From: UBA4312 sp002394635
GTDB lineage: Bacteria; Bacillota_I; Bacilli_A; Erysipelotrichales; Erysipelotrichaceae
Length of the DNA: 64,000 nt
Assembly: GCA_946539765.1 (NCBI GenBank)
Contig: CAMNHO010000002.1
Coordinates: 137,885 to 201,884, forward strand
Reading direction: 5' to 3'
A program made the position numbers and the translations under genes. Below are positions 33,167 through 41,292 of this stretch, piece by piece. Below the pieces are notes generated by a model. It ran no database searches. It worked only from the letters and a program-made list of their open reading frames with translations, and was not told the origin of the DNA. Numbering within the stretch: position 1 is the first letter of the stretch; each line of letters opens with the position of its first letter.

Positions 33167-34915
33167 TCATACTTCCTTTCGCCAGATATTTTTCTTTTCA
33201 ATGATCAACGTATTTTTCTTCTGAGACAATTTAGCTTTTTCTATCGGATCCGCCACTTCCACAATTTTACGATTTATACCATCAATTTGATCCTGGATAG
33301 TACATTCTTTGATTTTCAGTATACTGTCCTGGAAATAATCGGGATGAAACGTCTGGATTCTTTGCGGGTCATTCCAAATACCCATTAAAAATGTACGTAT
33401 CTCTTCCTCGTCAATCTGCGCCATCAGTAAATCCATATCCAATGTATCAGCATGGCGATAAATGTCATAACAGTACAAGGATAATTGTTGGCAGCGTTCG
33501 TCTTTAAAAAATCCAATCTGGTTTCTAAAAAGTTCGGCTGCTGACTTACTGATCAAAATCATAGACAACACAGCTCTTTCAGCTCTGTAACGACCGGATT
33601 CCGGCAGCTGCACATAAACAGGCTGTGGTATTTTTTGACGGTCTGTTTTTTCTGGCTGTTTTACAGCCAAAGAAGAAAAATCAAATCCCGTCATTGTTTT
33701 TATACGTGAAATAAAAGCCGTTTTTTCAAATGTATCACACGTTACATCAATAACTGTAAACAATTCCTGCGCATAGGCTTTTTTATCTTCGTAATTCTCT
33801 AAATTGTATTTTGTTAATAAATAATCAAATAAAAACTCTACAAAGGAGATGGTTCGCTCCACAAAATGAGCCAGTTCCTCTTTTCCACCGGCATCGAAAA
33901 TTTCATCCGGGTCTTTTCCACTCGTATTTTTAACGACCTGGATATCCATTCTAGAAGCTATTGCCATTTTACCAAATTTGTATGTAGCATCCTGTCCCGC
34001 TCTGTCGCCATCGTAACAAATAATGACCGGTACCTGCATACGACGGATCAAGGCAAGTTGATTATCTGTGCATGCTGTCCCCAGACAGGCAACGCTTTCA
34101 TGAATATCTGCTTTTTCAAAGGCAATTACATCCATTGCTCCTTCAACCAGAATGCAACGGTGATTCCTGCGTGCAAATGGCAATGCTCTATGATAATTAA
34201 AGACAATATTTCCTTTTTCGTATAATACCGTTTGTGATGTATTAATATACTTCGGAGCTTCTGATGCATCATTGAGCCGGCGGGCCGTAAAACCTACAGG
34301 ATTCCCATGGGCATCATGAATCGGAATCATAATACGATCCGAAAAAACCGCACGTCCATTTATAGCCAGGCCCGTCTGTTCCTGCTGTAAATCATCAATT
34401 TTCTTTGCTTTTAAAAAATTTACGGAAAGGGCTCCATCAGGCGCATACCCGAACTGAAATCTCTGAATGATATCTTCATTAATCTTACGTTTCTGTAAAT
34501 AGTCCAAAGCTATAGCCCCTTGTGCTGAATTCAATTCATATTGAAGGAATTGAATGTACGAAGAAAGAATCTTATACAGCGGCTCGTTCGGATCTGCCTT
34601 TTTTTGGTAAACGTGCTCTGGTAATGAAAGAGGATAGTGAATCAGATCAGCAATTTTATATACAGATTCCGGAAACGAAATCTGTTCCATTCGCTGTACA
34701 AAAGTAAATACATTACCTCCAGCTCCACAGACAAAACATTTAAAAATCTGTTTATCCTGTGAAATAGAAAGACTGGGATCATGGTCATCATGAAACGGAC
34801 ACAATGCCGTATAGTTCTTTCCTCTTTTCGTTAAAGAAAGATAATGCGACATAATGTCCACAATATCTGCCTGTTGGCGAATGGCCTTTAAATCTTCTTC
34901 ACGAATCCAGCTCAA
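33167..34915 (-). CDS. dnaG: DNA primase
   Basis: The 582-residue protein has a CHC2 zinc ribbon (CPFHDDHDPSLSI, FKCFVCGAGGN). The N-terminal primase core has GFTARRLND. The TOPRIM domain has the metal-binding E in LVEGAMDVIAFEKA and DxD in CYDGDRAGQDA. A helicase-binding C-terminal region (residues ~430-582) ends the protein. The start is a TTG, supported by GGAGG 7 nt upstream. It sits 14 bp after glyS. Confidence 0.97.
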   Translation of the reverse strand: MSWIREEDLKAIRQQADIVDIMSHYLSLTKRGKNYTALCPFHDDHDPSLSISQDKQIFKCFVCGAGGNVFTFVQRMEQISFPESVYKIADLIHYPLSLPEHVYQKKADPNEPLYKILSSYIQFLQYELNSAQGAIALDYLQKRKINEDIIQRFQFGYAPDGALSVNFLKAKKIDDLQQEQTGLAINGRAVFSDRIMIPIHDAHGNPVGFTARRLNDASEAPKYINTSQTVLYEKGNIVFNYHRALPFARRNHRCILVEGAMDVIAFEKADIHESVACLGTACTDNQLALIRRMQVPVIICYDGDRAGQDATYKFGKMAIASRMDIQVVKNTSGKDPDEIFDAGGKEELAHFVERTISFVEFLFDYLLTKYNLENYEDKKAYAQELFTVIDVTCDTFEKTAFISRIKTMTGFDFSSLAVKQPEKTDRQKIPQPVYVQLPESGRYRAERAVLSMILISKSAAELFRNQIGFFKDERCQQLSLYCYDIYRHADTLDMDLLMAQIDEEEIRTFLMGIWNDPQRIQTFHPDYFQDSILKIKECTIQDQIDGINRKIVEVADPIEKAKLSQKKNTLIIEKKNIWRKEV

Positions 34916-34929
34916 TGGTATCCTCCCTT

Positions 34930-36303
34930 TTAAAATTGAATTCTTTCGTTAATATAATCTTCCAGCTGATCCAGAGGAATACGAACCTGCTGCATCGTAT
35001 CTCTGTCACGAACTGTTACACAATGATCCTCTGCTGTATCAAAATCTACCGTGATACAGAACGGTGTACCTATCGCATCCTGGCGACGGTAACGCTTTCC
35101 GATACTTTGCGCTTCATCGTATGTACAAGAAAAGTGTTTTGTTAAGTCATGGAATACTTCCATAGCCGGCTGCTGAAGCTTCTTGGACAATGGCAGTACC
35201 GCAGCCTTGTATGGTGCCAGATAAGGATGTAATTTTAATACAGTACGTTCTTCCTTCTCCAGTTGTTCTACAGTCAACGCTTCAGACATGACCGCTAGGA
35301 TCAATCGTTCCACACCAACGCTTGGTTCAATAACATATGGAATGTATTTTTCATTGGATTGAGGGTCAAAGTACTCTAGAGATTGCTTACTATGTGTCTG
35401 GTGTGCTTTTAAGTCAAAATCAGTACGGTCGGCAATTCCCCATAATTCTCCCCATCCAATTGGATCCGAGAAGAAATACTCAATGTCCTTTGTACCGTTG
35501 GAATAATGAGCAAGCTCTTCTTTAGCATGTTCACGTAAACGAATGTTTTCATCGCTCAGTCCCAAATCTTTTAAGAACTGTACACATTGTTCACAATAAT
35601 ATTCAAACCATTCTAAATCTGTTCCCGGTTTGCAAAAGAATTCCAGTTCCATCTGTTCAAACTCGCGAGTACGGAAAATAAAGTTACCCGGTGTAATTTC
35701 ATTACGGAATGATTTACCAATCTGTCCAATTCCGAAAGGTATTTTTTTACGCATCGAACGTTGAACGTTTTTAAAGTTCACAAAGATTCCCTGTGCTGTT
35801 TCCGGGCGTAGATAGATAGCATTCTTGGCATCTTCCAGCACACCCTGATATGTTTTAAACATCAAGTTAAACTGACGAATTCCAGTAAAATTTTTTGCGC
35901 CACATTTTGGACAACAGATTTCATGTTCGGTAATATAGCTTTCCATCTGCTCATTGCTCCAACCGGCACAGTTCTCATCCGATGCATCTTCAATCAGCTG
36001 ATCCGCGCGAAAACGGCTTTTACATTCTTTACAATCCATCAAAGGATCGCTAAAGCCCCCCACATGACCACTGGCAACCCATACATTTGGATTCATTAGA
36101 ATCGCACTTTGAACACCCACATTATTCGGGTCTTCCTGAATAAACCGCTTCCACCATGCGTTCTTAATATTATTCTTTAATTCTATACCTAATGGCCCAA
36201 AATCCCAAGTATTTGATAAACCACCGTAAATTTCCGATCCCTGGTATACAAATCCTGAATTCTTCATGTGTGCAACAATGTCATTAAATGTAGCTTTGCT
36301 CAT
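34930..36303 (-). CDS. glyS: Glycine-tRNA ligase, alpha2 (single-chain) type
   Basis: The 457-residue class II synthetase has motif 2 as FRTREFEQMELEFF, IGKSFRNEITPG, and motif 3 EPSVGVERLILAVM. Zinc-binding-like cysteines occur in DCKECKSRF and ICCPKCGAKNF. The C-terminal anticodon domain (residues ~355-457) has LAPYKAAVLPLSK. Bacillus uses the tetrameric GlyQS at this locus; here the eukaryote-like dimeric form occupies the same place. Unlike the other synthetases of the window there is no T-box. The ATG follows AAGGGG. Confidence 0.97.
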   Translation of the reverse strand: MSKATFNDIVAHMKNSGFVYQGSEIYGGLSNTWDFGPLGIELKNNIKNAWWKRFIQEDPNNVGVQSAILMNPNVWVASGHVGGFSDPLMDCKECKSRFRADQLIEDASDENCAGWSNEQMESYITEHEICCPKCGAKNFTGIRQFNLMFKTYQGVLEDAKNAIYLRPETAQGIFVNFKNVQRSMRKKIPFGIGQIGKSFRNEITPGNFIFRTREFEQMELEFFCKPGTDLEWFEYYCEQCVQFLKDLGLSDENIRLREHAKEELAHYSNGTKDIEYFFSDPIGWGELWGIADRTDFDLKAHQTHSKQSLEYFDPQSNEKYIPYVIEPSVGVERLILAVMSEALTVEQLEKEERTVLKLHPYLAPYKAAVLPLSKKLQQPAMEVFHDLTKHFSCTYDEAQSIGKRYRRQDAIGTPFCITVDFDTAEDHCVTVRDRDTMQQVRIPLDQLEDYINERIQF

Positions 36304-36383
36304 TATCCATACCCCTTTTCTTTCATTTAGACATAAAGATATACTTTATAATTATACAACAAATTCTATACAAAAAGAAGTCA

Positions 36384-37109
36384 TTATCGAATCGTTTTTA
36401 AAAACTGTAAACTGTGTATTTGTGTATGCATGTAGTATTGATACCATTCGGCCCACTCTAGTATGTCATCAATTGTCCATGTGTACGTATTACAGAAATC
36501 TGAAATCCGATCTTCTCTAACATGAAAGAGTGAATATATACGTATCAACTCCTCTTTAGTCTGTTTCATAAACTGTCCGTGATTACAATTACGACATAAG
36601 AACCCACCATGTGGAAGTGATAAAGTTTCCAGGTTTCTTGTGGTGCCACATTGTACACAACCATCGATATACGGTGCAATTCCCTCTTTCATCAAAATAT
36701 CCCGTAAACAAATACAAGCCCATGTATACCCATTTCCATCCTGCTGATCAAAAGATTTCCACATGTTTTCTACCGCCATAATCAAAAAGGAGTCCATCAT
36801 ATGGGATCGAAGAATCTCGTGGATCAATGAACAAGTGGTCTGCATGATTAGATCCTGTGGTATATGATAGTAATATTTCTGTGTATTTCCATAGAGTAAC
36901 GAGTAGTATCCGTTTTGATCATGCAAGGTCATCGTTACACGAGAAAAAGGCTGACATATGAATCGATTCTTCGATGTCAGCTTTTGTACTCCTTTAGCCG
37001 TAACTGTATAGATACCTTGTTCATCCGCAATACGAATACGGCCATCATTTTCTTTATAAGGATCATTATCCAATACCAGTACGTTTTTATTAATCGTCAC
37101 TGTATTCAT
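36384..37109 (-). CDS. recO: DNA repair protein RecO
   Basis: The 241-residue protein has the N-terminal OB fold (VLVLDNDPYKENDGRIRIA, then YTVTAKGVQKLTSKNR) and a helical C-terminal part with a four-cysteine zinc site (CVQCGTTRNL, FLCRNCNHG). It loads RecA with RecR in gap repair. ATG 37109 is preferred over the in-frame TTG 37118; it overlaps era by 20 bp. The era-recO-glyS order is conserved in Bacillus. Confidence 0.9.
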   Translation of the reverse strand: MNTVTINKNVLVLDNDPYKENDGRIRIADEQGIYTVTAKGVQKLTSKNRFICQPFSRVTMTLHDQNGYYSLLYGNTQKYYYHIPQDLIMQTTCSLIHEILRSHMMDSFLIMAVENMWKSFDQQDGNGYTWACICLRDILMKEGIAPYIDGCVQCGTTRNLETLSLPHGGFLCRNCNHGQFMKQTKEELIRIYSLFHVREDRISDFCNTYTWTIDDILEWAEWYQYYMHTQIHSLQFLKTIR

Positions 37110-37986
37110 CCATTCCAAATTTCTTTATCTTATCTTCTTTATTCCGCCAGTTATTCTCCACTCGGACATATAATTCCAGATCTACGGATTGTCCCAGCTT
37201 TTTAGATATTTCATTTTGTGCATCCAGACGAATAGCCCGGATCATTTTTCCGTTTTTGCCAATCAATATCCCTTTTTGACTTTTTTTATCAACGATGACT
37301 GTCATATGTAAATAAAGCTTATTTCCGACAGATTTCCGATTCTCTAAAATAACCGCAACACTATGTGGAATTTCCTGTTGTGTTCTTGTTAAAATTTTTT
37401 CCCTGACAATTTCACATATTTGAAAATTCTCATCGTGATCACTAGTCATGTCACTAGGAAACAAAGGAATTCCCTCCGGTATATATTGATAAAAAACATT
37501 TAGTAATTCCAGCAGATTATCTTCCTTTAATGCACTGATAGGAACAATTTCGTCAAATTCATATTGAGAGTTCCAATTCATAAGCATTTCCATCATTTTC
37601 TCTTTGGATAATCGGTCTACCTTATTTACAATTAGAATCACCGGTTTATGTAAAGTTTTGATCCGATCCAGTATAAATGTATCCCCACTCCCAAAAGACT
37701 GTGTCCCGTCAATGATCCATCCAATGCAATCACAGTCTTCCATGGCCATATATGCATTTTTATTTAATACACGACCCAATGCCTGCTGCGGTTTATGGAT
37801 GCCAGGAGTATCAATAAACACATATTGTGCCTCTTCCTTTGTTAGTATGCCGGCAATATTATTACGTGTTGTATTTGGTTTATCTGACATGATTGCCAGT
37901 TTTTCATGGCACAATGCATTCATCAATGTGCTTTTCCCTGCATTCGGTCTACCTACAATTGCAATAAATCCTGATTTATATGCCAT
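37090..37986 (-). CDS. era: GTPase Era
   Basis: The 298-residue protein has G1 VGRPNAGKSTLMNAL, switch II FIDTPGIHKP, G4 LIVNKVD and G5 SALKEDN. A C-terminal KH domain (residues ~200-290) contains GILIGKNGKMIRAI, which binds the 3' end of 16S rRNA. It acts in 30S assembly. AGGAAAG precedes the ATG. Confidence 0.97.
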   Translation of the reverse strand: MAYKSGFIAIVGRPNAGKSTLMNALCHEKLAIMSDKPNTTRNNIAGILTKEEAQYVFIDTPGIHKPQQALGRVLNKNAYMAMEDCDCIGWIIDGTQSFGSGDTFILDRIKTLHKPVILIVNKVDRLSKEKMMEMLMNWNSQYEFDEIVPISALKEDNLLELLNVFYQYIPEGIPLFPSDMTSDHDENFQICEIVREKILTRTQQEIPHSVAVILENRKSVGNKLYLHMTVIVDKKSQKGILIGKNGKMIRAIRLDAQNEISKKLGQSVDLELYVRVENNWRNKEDKIKKFGMDEYSDD

Positions 37987-37998
37987 ATTCTTTCCTTC

Positions 37999-38343
37999 CT
38001 AAAAAATTTTAGGCAAAAAAATCATTAATCCAACAACAGCCGCTCCAATACATAGAATAAATTCGGCACCGGCAGCCATATCCTTAATTTGTTTTGCCTG
38101 CTCATTTTTTTCGACAGATATATAATCCACTATCCTTTCAATACATGTATTAAATATTTCCCCACATATGACCAATGAAATGAACAAAATCAGCCACATC
38201 CATTCATATGACGCAACATGAAAAAGAGAACCACAGATTATCGCAATACATGCAAAACAGAAATGAATTAAGATACTTTTATCTTGAACGGCATAACAAA
38301 GCCCGCTCCATGCATACTTAAACCTATCGAGGAACCATTTCAT
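37999..38343 (-). CDS. dgkA: Diacylglycerol/undecaprenol kinase, DgkA type
   Basis: The 114-residue protein has three membrane helices (CFACIAIICGSLFHV, MWLILFISLVICGEIF, FILCIGAAVVGLMIFL). The family motif is CGEIFNTCIERIVDYIS, with the catalytic Glu and Asn/Glu metal ligands. In Firmicutes this protein mostly phosphorylates undecaprenol. It overlaps ybeY by 20 bp and is 12 bp before era. Confidence 0.94.
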   Translation of the reverse strand: MKWFLDRFKYAWSGLCYAVQDKSILIHFCFACIAIICGSLFHVASYEWMWLILFISLVICGEIFNTCIERIVDYISVEKNEQAKQIKDMAAGAEFILCIGAAVVGLMIFLPKIF

Positions 38344-38779
38344 TTAATATCACATCCTGTAATCCGAACATTTCTTTTTCCTCTTCCTTTGTCATGTGAT
38401 CATACCCCATTAAATGAAGTAAACCGTGACAAAACAGAAAACAGGCTTCCCGGCGTATAGAATGTCCATAGGCGTTTGCTTGATCTCTGATTGCCTGTAC
38501 ATTAATAAAAATATCCCCAAGTTCATATTGATCTTCTTCCAGAAAGGCTACATCTATATCATCCTGTAAAGCAAAGCTGATAACATCGGTAGGTCTATCT
38601 ACATTTCTGTAATCACGGTTAATTTCATGAATTTGTTCCGGTGTCACATAAATAACTGATAAGCTCCAATTACCAGGCTTATCTAAAACTTGACAGGTCC
38701 TATCCAAAATCTTTTCAAAATCTTTCTTGTATCGATACACAGATCGATCTTTCGCTTGATTTGTAAATATAATTTCCAT
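38324..38779 (-). CDS. ybeY: Endoribonuclease YbeY
   Basis: The 151-residue protein carries the zinc motif FCHGLLHLMGYDH (H3xH5xH-type) and DVISFALQDD upstream. It trims 16S rRNA and takes part in ribosome quality control. The ATG has no Shine-Dalgarno. A TATACT box (38787-38792) ends 7 nt before it, so the mRNA may be leaderless. It heads the ybeY-dgkA-era-recO operon. Confidence 0.95.
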   Translation of the reverse strand: MEIIFTNQAKDRSVYRYKKDFEKILDRTCQVLDKPGNWSLSVIYVTPEQIHEINRDYRNVDRPTDVISFALQDDIDVAFLEEDQYELGDIFINVQAIRDQANAYGHSIRREACFLFCHGLLHLMGYDHMTKEEEKEMFGLQDVILNEMVPR

Positions 38780-38835
38780 AACTCATAGTATACCCACTTC
38801 AACCAAAAAAGAAAAGACAGCTTTTTAAGAATTCT

Positions 38836-38946
38836 TTAGTCCGCGGATCCAACGATCGATGCCATATTTTGGCATAGATCACTTAAACCGGAAGGAACTT
38901 CTTGCCGCTTTTTTTCCATATGGTCCTTGGCATTGGATTCTTTCAT
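38836..38946 (-). CDS. Possible 36-residue small protein
   Basis: An ATG-to-stop frame (ATG 38946, TAA 38836) would give MKESNAKDHMEKKRQEVPSG and then a slightly hydrophobic end. It lies in the 237-bp gap between ybeY and ccpA, after the ccpA terminator. I see no ribosome site, and an imperfect palindrome (38854-38880, GATC...ATGCCA) is inside it. Coding is plausible but unproved. The rest of the gap, apart from the ybeY -10, shows nothing I recognise. Confidence 0.25.
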   Translation of the reverse strand: MKESNAKDHMEKKRQEVPSGLSDLCQNMASIVGSAD

Positions 38947-38988
38947 GATATATTGCTATGTATTGTCTCTTATCTTAAAAGATCTACG

Positions 38989-39011
38989 AAAAAACAGCCC
39001 TCTTTGGGCTG
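38989..39011 (-). terminator. Terminator after the ccpA-like gene
   Basis: Minus strand CAGCCC (39006-39011), AAAGA, GGGCTG (38995-39000), then TTTTTT. Confidence 0.87.
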
Positions 39012-39016
39012 CTTCA

Positions 39017-40024
39017 TTATTTGGTTGTGTTTCTCGGCATTTTACTGTATGCCATTTCGATATTGCGATTGTATTCAACGCTTTGATCATCCATCAACAT
39101 TTTTGTTAATAACCGCATAGATACGGCTCCCATATCATATTCAGGAATCGTGTATGCAGATATATTCGGACGTACCATCATTAAATACTTATTGTTCAGA
39201 ATACAGATCAGTTCAGAATCGTCCGGTATGTTATATCCAGCTTCATGACTTGCGTTTAACATTGCAATGGCTTGTGAATCCCGCAATGTTATAACTACCT
39301 TGGTTGGTGTGTTATTTTTAAAATAATGCGACAAATAATTATAGGAACTCTTATAGGATTCATCATAAGAAATGTATTGATCAAATGTTTTTCCTTTTTC
39401 TTTAAAAGCTCTTTGTATACCCATCATCAATTGTTGCATCATACTCATATTGATTTTGTCTTCAACGATGGAAATATCGTCAATTCCCTTTTCAAAATAC
39501 GAAGTAACCAACTCATAAGCCATCTTTTCAAAATCTATATAAACATTTCCTACATTTGTTAACTTTGTTTCCGGAATTTTGCTTCCTACTACAACCATTG
39601 GAATCTGGTATTCATTTAATACTTCCATTTCCTCCTGAGAGAAATTATCGTTAAACAGAATCACACCATCCACTCTTGATTTAATAATGGACTCGATCAC
39701 ATCCTGCATCTTGGAAATACCTTTGCTTGTAGTATGAAACATGATGTTGTAGTTATAAATCTTCGCTACATCCATCAAACCATTTAAGATCTTCTCATTA
39801 TAAGAGAATAGCTTTTCTCCCATTACAATGGATATCGTTGTTGTTTTGGACAAAGCCAGACCTTGGGCGATTGCGTTTGGCTTGTACCCCAGTTTCTCAA
39901 TTGCTTCCTGTACACGTAATCGTGTATCCTCACGAACTACATTACTGTCATTAATAACTCGACTTACCGTCGCTAAGGAAACATCTGCTTCTTTTGCAAC
40001 ATCATAAATCGTTATTCTTTTCAT
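39017..40024 (-). CDS. ccpA: LacI-family regulator, probable CcpA
   Basis: The 335-residue protein has a LacI helix-turn-helix (ITIYDVAKEADVSLATVSRVIN) with hinge KPNAIAQGLALSKTTTISIV and a periplasmic-binding-like effector domain. The N-terminal 60 residues closely resemble CcpA. The gene order murC-ytxG-ytxH-(...)-ccpA is that of Bacillus, which supports the carbon catabolite regulator role. The Hpr-binding surface cannot be judged by eye. It starts with a 4-bp ATGA overlap on the upstream gene. Confidence 0.82.
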   Translation of the reverse strand: MKRITIYDVAKEADVSLATVSRVINDSNVVREDTRLRVQEAIEKLGYKPNAIAQGLALSKTTTISIVMGEKLFSYNEKILNGLMDVAKIYNYNIMFHTTSKGISKMQDVIESIIKSRVDGVILFNDNFSQEEMEVLNEYQIPMVVVGSKIPETKLTNVGNVYIDFEKMAYELVTSYFEKGIDDISIVEDKINMSMMQQLMMGIQRAFKEKGKTFDQYISYDESYKSSYNYLSHYFKNNTPTKVVITLRDSQAIAMLNASHEAGYNIPDDSELICILNNKYLMMVRPNISAYTIPEYDMGAVSMRLLTKMLMDDQSVEYNRNIEMAYSKMPRNTTK

Positions 40025-40668
40025 TCAGATTCTCCGTTATCTTTATTTTTGATTTTATTAATTCCCGTATTGATAAATTCGTTCATTTTTGAAATAGCAT
40101 CTTCTGCTACATCAACAGACTTTTTAAATGTATCCGATTCACGGATTTTTTCAATCTGCTCACTGCCTTTGTCTACCAGATCTCTGACATTATCGTTTTT
40201 CATCAGAATATCCGATCCGGCTTTAATTCCGTCCGATACCAGGCCAACAGCACCATCAATAAAATCTTTTCCCGCATTTAATGTTGAACGAACTTTTTCG
40301 TTTTCTCCAATTTCAGAGATTTTCTCTTTTGTCGTATTGATGATATTCTCAATATCTTCTTTAACTTTGTCTTTTCTTGCACGTACATTATCTGCGTTCG
40401 CATTATTATTGATCCAGGAACGGAAATCCTCCAGCACAGATTTTATTTTTTCTTTCGCATTTTCTACTTCCTTTTCGGCCTGTTGATCGTCAGAATCTTC
40501 TCGCATTTCATCTAGTTCACGTAAAGCTTCTGCTTCCAATTCGTCGACAGACGTTTCATCGACGATTTCGATCGGCTCAACGATTTCTTCGGCAGTTTCT
40601 TCAACCACTGCTTCATCTTCTGCGACTTTTTCTACAATTTCTTCAACCGCTTTATTTTCTTCACTCAT
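40021..40668 (-). CDS. YtxH-position protein: acidic, coiled-coil/amphipathic-repeat
   Basis: The 215-residue protein has a very acidic N-terminal third (runs of EE/VEE/AEEIVEP) followed by repeated amphipathic helices (KEKIKSVLEDFRSWINN, KVKEDIENIINTTKEKISE, INKIKNKDN) reminiscent of YtxH or LEA-like proteins. No signal peptide or membrane helix is present. It sits between a DUF948 membrane protein and ccpA, the place of ytxH in Bacillus. The function is unknown; it may bind the DUF948 protein at the membrane. Confidence 0.6.
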   Translation of the reverse strand: MSEENKAVEEIVEKVAEDEAVVEETAEEIVEPIEIVDETSVDELEAEALRELDEMREDSDDQQAEKEVENAKEKIKSVLEDFRSWINNNANADNVRARKDKVKEDIENIINTTKEKISEIGENEKVRSTLNAGKDFIDGAVGLVSDGIKAGSDILMKNDNVRDLVDKGSEQIEKIRESDTFKKSVDVAEDAISKMNEFINTGINKIKNKDNGESE

Positions 40669-41155
40669 GTTCTTCTTCCTCCTTTGTATGATTTATTGGA
40701 AATTCCTTAGATTCTGCTTTGATCTTTTCTACTTTATCCTTAACAGCTTCTCCTTTTTCAGACACCATGCTGACTACATTATCTTTTTTTTCAGTCACCC
40801 ATTCCTTAATAGCTTCAGGATCTTCCGGAAGATTTGAGCTGTTTCTTTTTTCTTCAATCCAGCTTTTAGCGACTGCAGCATTCTTTTTTACAGAATCTGC
40901 TGCACTTGTTACAGCCTCTCTTGTTTTATGATGTACATCATCAACTGTATGAGATAAATCTTCTACTGTTGCCAAGGGTGCATCCAGTTTGCGTACCTGT
41001 TCCTCAGCCAGGATCAATGTACGATCAACCTCTTTTAATGTTTCAATAATTTTTTTGAGAAGCAGTGCTAAATACACCAGTACAACAACACCGACAACGG
41101 GTAAAATACATTTTGCTATAAAAGCAATACCTGATAATATCTGATCTGAATTCAT
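40661..41155 (-). CDS. DUF948-like membrane protein (YtxG position)
   Basis: The 164-residue protein has one N-terminal membrane helix (residues ~9-31, AFIAKCILPVVGVVVLVYLA). A coiled coil with KEVDRTLILAEEQVRKLDAPLA and VEDLSHTVDDVHHKTREAV is typical of DUF948 proteins. Further charged amphipathic segments and an EEEEHE end follow. It is first in the ytxG-ytxH-ccpA-like operon. It is related to general-stress proteins in Bacillus; its mechanism is not known. AGAGGTGA precedes the ATG. Confidence 0.72.
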   Translation of the reverse strand: MNSDQILSGIAFIAKCILPVVGVVVLVYLALLLKKIIETLKEVDRTLILAEEQVRKLDAPLATVEDLSHTVDDVHHKTREAVTSAADSVKKNAAVAKSWIEEKRNSSNLPEDPEAIKEWVTEKKDNVVSMVSEKGEAVKDKVEKIKAESKEFPINHTKEEEEHE

Positions 41156-41173
41156 AAAATCACCTCTTTACTG

Positions 41174-41182
41174 ATTATAACA
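41174..41182 (-). promoter_or_regulatory. Extended -10 promoter of the ytxG-ytxH-ccpA operon
   Basis: Minus strand TGTTATAAT (41174-41182), 18 nt before the ATG; no recognisable -35. Confidence 0.55.
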
Positions 41183-41261
41183 CTTTAATATTTGACCGAC
41201 TACATACTTCTGAAAATATTTTCATAAATAATGAAAACTCTTTTATTGTTAAATAATAGCT

Positions 41262-41292
41262 TAATAAAAGAAGAAGACCTATTCAGTCTTCT
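41262..41292 (-). terminator. Probable terminator after murC
   Basis: Minus strand AGAAGAC (41286-41292) pairs with GTCTTCT (41272-41278), then TCTTTTATT. It overlaps the murC stop; the T-run is imperfect. Confidence 0.6.

Noticed and set aside
38854..38880. Imperfect palindrome GATC-ATGCCA-TATT-TGGCAT-GATC near the ccpA gene
   Set aside because: It lies downstream of ccpA and past its terminator, with no promoter placed for repression; it does not match the cre consensus.
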